Source: Lantana camara (Eukaryota; Streptophyta; Magnoliopsida; Lamiales; Verbenaceae). From it: a stretch of DNA of 64,000 nucleotides. The notes beneath the pieces are model-generated. The model saw nothing but the letters and a program-made list of their open reading frames with translations. It had not been told where the DNA came from and searched no databases. This document shows positions 1 to 8,547 of this stretch, piece after piece; the stretch's first letter is position 1; each line of letters starts with the position of its first letter. The position numbers and the translations under genes are program-made. Location: NCBI GenBank assembly GCA_037501455.1, contig CM074855.1, positions 55,621,001 through 55,685,000 on the forward strand, in the 5' to 3' direction.

Positions 1-1262
1 TTCATGCTAGCTACGGGATAGGATGACACGGAGAGGTACGTATATAGCATATGCCGAATTACACGGTAAGGTATGATTTCTTATAGTATGTATTGATCGA
101 ATAAACCCTTTTCAAATGATTTATGAATTATGATATGTACTTATGAATTGATTGTTTGGCGAGCCACATTTCTGATTTCTGATTGTACGGGCCCCGGGAC
201 TTAGTATATGTGGCTAACCGAGGAAGCAAGGGCTGACGGGGATCCCATATACTAGTCCCAACCAAACTACGGTGATACCGGCCCCCGCTAGGAGGTTTAG
301 CGGGGAATGGGAGCTGAGTGCCCTTGGGGGAGTCACGAAACCCCATTGGCCTATGATTGAGGTGGTCGGGTCTTGCAAGCCCGTCCACCACCCGGAGGAA
401 GAAGGTTGGAACTGATTTATGTTATGTTATGTTTACGTATGATTATGCACCGTGCGGGAAGGCCGGGACACGGATTGCCCAAACGAATATGATTTATGAT
501 ATATGGTCTGCATGTATTATGATATATCGCATGAACACCTAATCAACATATTATTGATATTTGTCGTACACGGTCGGAGTTTGGTTGGAGATTGTGCACG
601 CTCACTCGCCGAGCCTTATATTTATGTATGATTTATGAATGTAATGAATTTAATATGTTTAGTCATAAAATCCGAGCATTGATTAATCATTCTCTTGCCC
701 TTTTAGGGAACTAATTTCAAATAAAAACCTTGTTCGGAATTTATGACTTGCATGTGCATGTTTTTATATATGTATATCGCTCCTGCTCACTCAGTCTTCT
801 AGAGACTGACCCTCTCCCTCCCCAATCTTTTAGTGTGCAGGATTGACTTTGGAGTTTCGAGCTAGGCGGAGGTGTTGGAGTTTTAAGTTGATCGAGTTAG
901 GTTAGGAGAGTCTCTGCACTCATTCATGTATTAGGATTTCTGTTCAAATTGATTCTGCAGTTCATGAACTTGAATATTTATGTAATTGTCATTGAATTGT
1001 CTTACTGGGTTTTGTTATTGTTTAAAAGAGGCCTGAAGAGCCCAAATTCTACTTATGGTTGGTATGTTTGAACTTTGGCTTTGTTATGCATTATACTTTG
1101 TGGATTGGTTTTCATTGCAGGGTCTAGCTCCGCCTGGCTTAGGAAAGTTTTTATGTTTGTCTTCCGTTCGCTATGGTTTGATACGGGTGCGGAGTTACTG
1201 TTTCGTTACTCGTGTTGAGCCATAGTGCGGGGGATGTGGGGCCTCACGTGTGGGGTGCTACA
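1..1262 (+). repeat. Family A 5' LTR, 3' portion only
   Basis: It corresponds base for base to 7286-8547 of the 3' LTR, with 6 substitutions seen (near 335, 532, 553, 571, 575 and 1162). It ends GGTGCTACA directly before the 8-nt spacer and PBS. It holds the 64-nt conserved stem-loop (196-259), the block GCTCACTCGCCGAGC (600-614), a possible splice acceptor ending at 840, and GTGCGGGGGATGTGG (1225-1239). Confidence 0.92.
196..259 (+). other. 64-nt conserved stem-loop in LTR (family A, 5' copy)
   Basis: The arms GGGACTTAGTATATG and CATATACTAGTCCC pair around a 35-nt interior. The same block, with identical interior, occurs in the family C LTRs and the family A solo LTR. Its function is unknown. 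It lies in the 3' half of the LTR and is probably transcribed, so an RNA structure is plausible. Confidence 0.75.
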
Positions 1263-1270
1263 TCCTTAAG

Positions 1271-1284
1271 TGGTATCAGAGCCC
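1271..1284 (+). other. Primer binding site, initiator tRNA-Met type
   Basis: TGGTATCAGAGCCC begins 8 nt after the 5' LTR end (spacer TCCTTAAG). The first 12 bases are the standard plant site complementary to the 3' end of initiator tRNA-Met, which primes minus-strand synthesis. The same site and spacer occur in families B and C. Confidence 0.95.
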
Positions 1285-3146
1285 GGTTGCGAAACCGGTG
1301 TTCTTGAGTCGTGTTTGAGTCAGTTAGGTCGCACGGCATAGGAACAACTTGTTAATATATGTGCATTGCATCGTTTTGGCATGCATATATGATACTAATT
1401 GTTGGGAATTGCTTAGTATGTGTATACAATCTACGCTTTCATTTAGTTGCGTTAAGTGTTGCATTTTGCATTCTATGTGCATTGGTTTATTTAACTACGT
1501 GTCATAAGCATACGCTAATCTTCATGCACCCATATTTGAGTTGATCTTTCTTATATAGGTTACTATCATGCAAACAAAGCTACCATTCACACCAACTACA
1601 ATTGACAAGGTAACTTGAATGCCGAGGGTTCAAATTCCGTGGCGTGCACAATGGAACCACTTATCATGGCTCGTATCATGGGAGGAAGCTTGGATCACGG
1701 GAAGGTTCATCAATCTTGCCCTACCTACAAACCTTGAAGGTTCTCGACATACCAGAACTGCAAAGACTCAAGCTTCGACTTAAGGGATGCGTGAGACAAC
1801 AAGAGGGGTGTGGAACTCTTCACCACCCCGATTTTGGAGACATCTAATACAAGAGTAAATGCCCAAGGTTCACCTTTGAAGCTCCAAGCTTGGAATGATG
1901 AGGGATTGGAGAGCCAAATTGGGAAACTTCAAGGAGTCGGATACATGATGTGTTAAAAAGGGATTCGACTCAATTCAGATGCAAGAATTGGGAGCCGTTA
2001 ATCACAAAGCTCGTTATGAGGTTAAATCTAGAAGCTCACTCGATGCGAATATAAGCGTGGGACAACAACGGGATGCAAGGAAAAAGGGACTTATAAGCAT
2101 CGAGGAATACAAATTACGTCGTTTTCTTGGAACCTTGGAACATGGAGACATCAAGAAGCAAGTAAGAATGGAAAACGTTATCATGGGTGAACTATGCGTG
2201 TAGATCGGAAACAAAGGATAAGCTAAAGGAATTTTAACCGGAGGGGAGATCAAGATGAAGATTTGGACGACCTTTGGAGGTTGATGCTTGGAAGTACGTT
2301 GAGGGGTAAACTCCATTGACAAATAAGATCTTGAGTTCAAGAATAGTACGTTCGGGCCATGGGATATACAAATGGATTAAGAAGATTAGGGAGATTCGAA
2401 GACCATGGAAAGCTAAGGAATTATCGATGTCTTCAAAGAAAGTTACAATCATGGGAATGAGGAACACGTCATCAAGCCAAAAGTTTACCACCTCGGTGAC
2501 AGGTTCTGCATATTCATGGCATAAGCATCATGCATCAATTTAAATTAATTGCTTTCTGTATCTATATGTACGGTTATGTTTAATTAATATAATTCCTTCA
2601 ACGTGTTGCATTGTTGCATCTTTGACTGTTTACTAAGTGTATTGGCATGTTAATCCAACATGCATGGCTTAGTGTTTAATTGATAGGGAATGACTCCACC
2701 TTGTTCATCAAGCTATTCATTAATCAAGGCTTACTCGAATCAAGATGAGAAGAATAGTTGGGTTATATTTTGGAGTTACGGGCATATAGCTTAGCTAGCA
2801 CAATCTACACCGAAGAAACTAAGTTGAAGAGTTTTAGAGAAACCTTAATCTCAGAGGCGAAGTAACGAATTCAATTGAAACTTTCAAATAAGGGAGCCTT
2901 GAGTAGGAAATAATGTAAGTCCTTTTTGACCCTTGAAAGGATTATCTTTAGTTGAAGAATGGAAATACAAGAGGGGACTAAATTGGTCTAGATTTCAAGA
3001 AGAGAAAGAGAGAGAAGAGTTGGTGATTAGAAGGAAGTAATTACTGAAGGGTTTGAATTGAACCTTAGGAGTGAATTAAAGAAACAGAAGTGGCTCAGCA
3101 AAAATTTCAGTGAAAGAAGGATTCATGGAGGTTGATATGTAAGATC

Positions 3147-3197
3147 AAAAAAAAAATAATAATAAAAAAAAATAAAATAAAATAAAATAAAATAAAA
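3147..3197 (+). repeat. A-rich / AAAAT microsatellite
   Basis: A run of A with AAT repeats is followed by about five AAAAT units, directly upstream of the internal PPT-like tract. Confidence 0.9.
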
Positions 3198-3213
3198 TTT
3201 TAAGGGGGGAGAG
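3198..3213 (+). other. Internal PPT-like tract
   Basis: TTTTAAGGGGGGAGAG nearly copies the terminal PPT context (TTTAAGGGGGAGAGAT before the 3' LTR). It could act as a second plus-strand primer site, or be a relic of an ancestral element end. It is not followed by an LTR start. Confidence 0.5.
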
Positions 3214-4282
3214 CACGACCGAGAGGTGAATTGGAGGATGGGAGTGGTGTTCGAATGAATATGTTAGGAGTAATGACGGGGATGCAAACTAAGGAGAATC
3301 TGGAAGTCCTGAGGGTGGAGATTAGGAATGAATAAGATGGTGGTTATGGTTAAGTTATTAAGAGGGAAGCTACGTATGGAATTCTGGTCTGGAGGTAATG
3401 GAATCATAAGAGGGTTTCTATGGATTTCTAAGCTAGTATTAACAAGGGGGAAAATCGAATCAAGCTATCACATACGGGGATGGTGTCGGTCCAGATTTAT
3501 TCAACTAAGTATGAAGGGGTCCAAGATAATATCATCGAGTTATTAGTTATAAGTTATTAGTTATATCAACGGTAACCTACAAGGAAGCTTAAGTAGAGAC
3601 CAAATGGAAAAAGGGTTGATAATTGGAGTATTGGTCTCAAATTTCAAGAATCATCAAGAACCTTCCATCTTCGGTGAAGGAAATTTGGGACCAGTTATCA
3701 AATATAACTTTGAGGGGGATCGAAAGGGAATGAACGGACAATGGGAACGGAAGGTGGGAAAAGATTTGTGTTGAGAGAGACTATAAGAATAAATCGTAAG
3801 GTTGGGATTGAATCTTCAAGTTTGCTCAGAGTAGTGATCCTCGGGGATATGTTAAGCACCGATTTGGATAAGGATTGAAGAAGTTAGGTAGCAGTACAGG
3901 TTAGAAAGGATCTAAGGATATAATCTTTAAGGAATTCATCAATCGTTTCACCGGGGAACCCTGAAGAGGTTCAAGACAAGCTGGGCACTGAACTACATTC
4001 AGGACAGAGCATACCTTGGACAACGACAATTCACAACTTAAATTTTTGCAACTACGGTGAACGGTACTTATAGCATTCATGATACATGCATCCATGCAGA
4101 TTTAACCTACCCAATTTTTTTTTATTAGGTGCTTTGATCTCGTACTGTGGTAAATTACTTGGAGTAATTGAAATCAATAGGAGTGATATTTATTACTTGC
4201 TATGAGTGCCTTACGTGATTTTAAATTTGGTTTCGCGTGAGTTGCTTGGGAGTATTGGAGACTTCCTTGCTTTATTTTCGGT

Positions 4283-4444
4283 TAAGAGATGGGGATTCTC
4301 TTATTTTTGTTTGAGAGACGGGGTACTCTCTTTGCTTGCGAGAGACGGGGTTCTCTCATTGTTGTTGGAGAGACGGGGTTCTCTCATTGCTGCTCGAGAG
4401 ACGGGGCTCTCTCCTTGTTGCTTGTGAGAGACGGGGAATCCCTC
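4283..4444 (+). repeat. Tandem hairpin array, 6 units, upstream of PPT (family A)
   Basis: Six units spaced about 26-30 nt each form a short stem around a G-rich loop, typically GAGAGACGGGGTTCTCTC. Units lie at 4283-4303, 4313-4330, 4340-4357, 4368-4385, 4396-4413 and 4426-4444. The first unit pairs AAGAGA with TCTCTT, a changed but still complementary stem. Linkers vary. A longer array of the same design is in family B (38909-39279). Role unknown; the position suggests the 3' part of the genomic RNA. Confidence 0.8.
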
Positions 4445-4467
4445 ATTGTTTGTTTTCAGGCGTGTGT

Positions 4468-4485
4468 GAATCCGAGGACGGATTC
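4468..4485 (+). other. Hairpin directly upstream of PPT
   Basis: GAATCCGAGGACGGATTC is a perfect 7-bp stem with loop AGGA. It lies about 5 nt before the PPT. The same hairpin is in family C; family B has a different sequence with the same structure. A GAGGACG motif before the PPT is, to my knowledge, common in plant Ty3/gypsy elements. Confidence 0.8.
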
Positions 4486-4490
4486 TGTTT

Positions 4491-4503
4491 AAGGGGGAGA
4501 GAT
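4491..4503 (+). other. Polypurine tract of family A
   Basis: AAGGGGGAGAGAT lies immediately before the 3' LTR start TGTAACGCCCC. It is the expected plus-strand primer for reverse transcription. Confidence 0.92.
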
Positions 4504-4979
4504 TGTAACGCCCCAGTTTTTCAGTTTTAAATAATGTGGCGTATTTGTTCATAAATTGCGCAATTTAATTATTTAATTACATGATTAATTGTTTATAAGT
4601 GTTTGTATTTGATTTAAACTATAGACTATGGTTATTTTAAGTAATTCATTTTCTTTTACTTTGATATTTAGTGTTTAATTTCTTAATTGAGGTTTCACGT
4701 TACCTTAACTGTTTCGGTAATTTCGTTAATTAATTTTAACTTGTTATTAGTTTGTTTAATTTATTTAAAATGGAATTTAAGTTTTAGTAATTCATTTATA
4801 ACAATATGAATTCGTTCTTGCGCGTGAGTGTTTTATTTGTGCTTCATTCTTATATGTAATGATATCGGATTGGTATGAAAATTTAGTATATCGTAAATAT
4901 GTGTGTTATGAATATGCCTATGTGCTCGGTTTACGTTTTCGGATTCATTTGACGTGTTAACGGATTTAATTTGAGTTGT

Positions 4980-5025
4980 GGAACCAAATCGGGGGCTAAC
5001 GAGCAATTAGCGCACCCTTGGTTCC
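4980..5025 (+). other. 46-nt nested stem structure in LTR (family A)
   Basis: The outer stem is GGAACCAA with TTGGTTCC. Inside it GCTAA pairs with TTAGC. Length and pairing are the same in family C LTRs (20420-20465 and copies) and in the solo LTR (59657-59702), whose surroundings are much more diverged. Function unknown. Confidence 0.7.
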
Positions 5026-6326
5026 GTACGTGATATCTTGAGCTCGGGAATTCGGATTCGAATTCCGACACCTCCGTTGCCTTCGTATCGACGATTCGGA
5101 GACAATGGAACAAGCCTCATACCTTTTTCAAATCATTAAGACCTCCGAAATCCAACCGTAACGGACAACTCGTGCAAGAAGAGCTCCTTTCGTTGACTAG
5201 TCTTCATGGTGGGACCCTTTATACTTAACCTAACCTAACCATACCTTAACCATGACTCTTGTACCTTGAATTAACCCCTTTATCCTCCCTTTAAGCTGCA
5301 AAAACCGAACCAAACCCTCACTTTCCAGCTGCAACTGAAACGAGAGAGAGAAGAAGAGGAGAAGAGAGAAAACCTTGGCCATTTTTGTGGTTTTGGAGCT
5401 CAAACCACCACCTTTCTCTCTCAAATCTTTAAGGTATGAATATTTATGTCTTCTCTACTCTATTATACTTGATTTCATCTCCTTAATTCATGATTTGGAT
5501 CAGATTTGGTTAGGGTTTGGGCTAAGAGCATGAATAGGGTTTTTGGGGAAATTTGCTCTTATGATCTTGTTTGCTTGTATAGCTGATTTTCTTTCTTATA
5601 CATGATCATATGAACTTGTTTCTTGACCCATTTTTTTCCTAACTGATAGTATATGATATTAGGAGGATTTTATCTCTTGACCCTTTTATGAAATTATGAG
5701 ATATGGAGCTCCAAACTTGATGATCAAATTGATTCCCCTGTTTTTCGAACTGCTGTGTGAAATTTGGTGTTGTTGCTTGATCAAATGGTCTCCATTTCGT
5801 GTGAAATTGCATGGAGTTTATGTACACTCATTGTTCTATATGTTAGCATTCCTGTTTTAAGTATTTGGATCCATTTGAAGCCTCAAAACCGAAGTACATG
5901 GCCTGTTTTTATGCATGCTTCATGACAGACTTGTGGCTGTTGTGTTTGGTAACTTGTTGGTCATTCTAATGTGCTTTAAATTGTACCATTTTGCATATAT
6001 ATGATGTATATTAGTATTTTAGTATGTTAGCATGCATTACCCAAAGTTTCAGATCCAAATTCAACCCCTAAGTACTTGATCAAGGCATGATAGAATCATT
6101 AGGGCTCATATGTGCGATTTTGGCGTCCCAGTTTTGTTGCATGGATTCGATGGTCTTAACGTGTGATTTAGCCTTTTAACTCTAAATGAAAAATGTTCAT
6201 AACATGCCAAATATGCTGTATATTAAGTTTCAGGGCATTTGGAGTTGGTTTGGTATGCTTTTGGTTTGAGTTTGTAAGGGATCAGTTTTTGCCGGTTTAG
6301 CTTGTGAACGGTTTTGGTTCTGTACC

Positions 6327-6452
6327 GTGACACCCCCGTGTCTCATTTACTCATAAGAGTGAGACACGGGCGTGTCACACCCTCTGGTCAGGTCTGTACT
6401 GAGCCACGGTCGTGGCTCAGTTTGGCTAAGGAAGGTGACACCCCCGTGTCCC
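6327..6452 (+). repeat. Palindrome cassette in LTR (family A)
   Basis: Four short palindromes occur in about 125 bp: GTGACACCCCCGTGTCTC, GAGACACGGGCGTGTCAC, GAGCCACGGTCGTGGCTC and GTGACACCCCCGTGTCCC. The solo LTR carries the cassette at 58231-58357, and family C has its own version. They could be protein-binding dyads or RNA hairpins. Confidence 0.75.
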
Positions 6453-7480
6453 TTTCCCTGCGCAGTCCGTGTTGCTTCCTTTTCGATATTTGATTCGTTT
6501 CACCTCCTTAATGATTTTATCTCCTTTCGTGTTGAACTATGAACTTGTTTTGCTATATTTTGGGAGCATTATGGTTCAATTTCATGATATTTGGATGAGG
6601 TTTAAAGTATGCTTTTAGGGAATTGCTTTGACGTGGCTTAAATGCTTCTATATGAAATATTAAGTACATTCTTGCATTCTTTTGATGTCTTAAGTGATGT
6701 TCTTTGCCTTTTTGTGTATCATACTCAATGTAAACATGTTTGAAGGTATAATATGATTATGGTTCTAAGATTTTGTAAGATATTGCTAAGAATTATGAAG
6801 GATATGAAATAAATGAGTATGATACCTTCATTTCTTGAAAGTATTTGAATGAATGGCTTGTTATATGCCTTAATTGAATTAAGAGTGCACATGAACGTTT
6901 TTATGATATAACATGATCATATATGCATTCATTTCATATTCACTTCATTGCCGTGCGTCATATATGGTTCATTGAAGTCTCGAGTCTCACCATCACGTCA
7001 TGTTGTCTTTGATACAGTTTATCTCCAGGGTGGAGAGATCTTGATCCTTCGAGCACTTGTTAACCCGTTCCTTATTTCATCACGGTTCAGGTGAGGGTGG
7101 TTTTCGTTTTAGCTATATAACAAACCCTACAACCCTTATGTGAAAAGCTTTGGCCAAAAACCTTATGATTATATATATATGGTTTTCAAATGAAGTTATC
7201 GAGTAAATTCTTCTGAATTATATGTATGAGCGTATATAAGCTTAAAAATGGTTTTGTAATGAGGCTATGCTCCAAACCGTGTGTCTTCATGCTAGCTACG
7301 GGATAGGATGACACGGAGAGGTACGTATATAGCATATGCCGAATTACACGGTAAGGTATGATTTCTTATAGTATGTATTGATCGAATAAACCCTTTTCAA
7401 ATGATTTATGAATTATGATATGTACTTATGAATTGATTGTTTGGCGAGCCACATTTCTGATTTCTGATTGTACGGGCCCC

Positions 7481-7544
7481 GGGACTTAGTATATGTGGCT
7501 AACCGAGGAAGCAAGGGCTGACGGGGATCCCATATACTAGTCCC
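7481..7544 (+). other. 64-nt conserved stem-loop in LTR (family A, 3' copy)
   Basis: This is the 3' LTR copy of the 196-259 stem-loop. It has the same arms, the same 35-nt interior and the same total length as in family C and the solo LTR. Confidence 0.75.
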
Positions 7545-8547
7545 AACCAAACTACGGTGATACCGGCCCCCGCTAGGAGGTTTAGCGGGGAATGGGAGCT
7601 GAGTGCCCTTGGGGGAGTCATGAAACCCCATTGGCCTATGATTGAGGTGGTCGGGTCTTGCAAGCCCGTCCACCACCCGGAGGAAGAAGGTTGGAACTGA
7701 TTTATGTTATGTTATGTTTACGTATGATTATGCACCGTGCGGGAAGGCCGGGACACGGATTGCCCAAACGAATATGATTTATGATATATGGTCTGCATGT
7801 ATTATGATATATCGCATGAGCACCTAATCAACATATTAATGATATTTGTCGTACAAGGTAGGAGTTTGGTTGGAGATTGTGCACGCTCACTCGCCGAGCC
7901 TTATATTTATGTATGATTTATGAATGTAATGAATTTAATATGTTTAGTCATAAAATCCGAGCATTGATTAATCATTCTCTTGCCCTTTTAGGGAACTAAT
8001 TTCAAATAAAAACCTTGTTCGGAATTTATGACTTGCATGTGCATGTTTTTATATATGTATATCGCTCCTGCTCACTCAGTCTTCTAGAGACTGACCCTCT
8101 CCCTCCCCAATCTTTTAGTGTGCAGGATTGACTTTGGAGTTTCGAGCTAGGCGGAGGTGTTGGAGTTTTAAGTTGATCGAGTTAGGTTAGGAGAGTCTCT
8201 GCACTCATTCATGTATTAGGATTTCTGTTCAAATTGATTCTGCAGTTCATGAACTTGAATATTTATGTAATTGTCATTGAATTGTCTTACTGGGTTTTGT
8301 TATTGTTTAAAAGAGGCCTGAAGAGCCCAAATTCTACTTATGGTTGGTATGTTTGAACTTTGGCTTTGTTATGCATTATACTTTGTGGATTGGTTTTCAT
8401 TGCAGGGTCTAGCTCCGCCTGGCTTAGGAAAGTTTTTATGTTTGTCTCCCGTTCGCTATGGTTTGATACGGGTGCGGAGTTACTGTTTCGTTACTCGTGT
8501 TGAGCCATAGTGCGGGGGATGTGGGGCCTCACGTGTGGGGTGCTACA

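Larger units (their letters stand above)
1263..4503 (+). other. Family A internal domain, non-coding
   Basis: This is 3241 bp between the PBS region and the 3' LTR. Every open frame is short (108 codons at most). None shows zinc knuckle, protease, reverse transcriptase, RNase H or integrase motifs. The stretch from about 2700 to 3900 is purine-rich on the + strand. It contains an A-rich microsatellite, a PPT-like tract (3198-3213) and, close to the 3' end, a hairpin array and a single hairpin before the PPT. I see no captured host gene. Confidence 0.85.
1..8547 (+). mobile_element. Family A: coding-less long-LTR retrotransposon (LARD-like), 5' end cut by window
   Basis: Order seen: end of 5' LTR, PBS for initiator tRNA-Met, internal domain without gag or pol, PPT, complete 3' LTR. 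The 3' LTR starts TGTAACGCCCC and ends GGTGCTACA, giving the usual TG...CA termini. The first 1262 bases align without gaps to 7286-8547 and differ by eye at only 6 positions (about 0.5%), so the insertion is young. With about 4.04 kb LTRs and 3.24 kb of non-coding interior it fits the large retrotransposon derivative (LARD) class, which relies on proteins made elsewhere. The PPT region and several LTR blocks match the gag-bearing family C element (17237-35176), suggesting a related helper. The 3' flank is satellite; the expected target-site duplication is TTTAA (8548-8552), but its left copy lies outside the window. Confidence 0.9.
4504..8547 (+). repeat. Family A 3' LTR, complete, 4044 bp
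   Basis: It begins TGTAACGCCCC after the PPT and ends GGTGCTACA at the satellite junction. It is long even for plant Ty3/gypsy elements. Modules seen in order: 46-nt nested stem (4980-5025), a CT-rich stretch ending in a good splice-donor match AAG/GTATGA (5431-5439), a palindrome cassette (6327-6452), the 64-nt stem-loop (7481-7544), GCTCACTCGCCGAGC (7885-7899), a CAGTCT/AGACTG hairpin followed by an acceptor-like T-rich CAG ending at 8125, and GTGCGGGGGATGTGG (8510-8524). No protein-coding potential was seen. Confidence 0.93.

Noticed and set aside
128..391. 87-codon minus frame conserved in both family A LTR copies (also 7413-7676)
   Set aside because: Conservation is explained by the recent LTR copies and the 64-nt stem-loop; the solo LTR has indels across it.
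1271..1284. tRNA gene at the PBS
   Set aside because: Only the 3'-end complement is present, directly after an LTR; no cloverleaf.
1644..2543. Several 60-108 codon frames at the left of the family A interior
   Set aside because: Overlapping frames on both strands, no gag or pol motif, no codon pattern; chance frames.
5507..5525. Telomere-like GGTTAGGGTTTGGG in family A LTR (complement near 59165)
   Set aside because: A single, imperfect unit. It may be a telo-box-like promoter motif, but it is not an interstitial telomere array.
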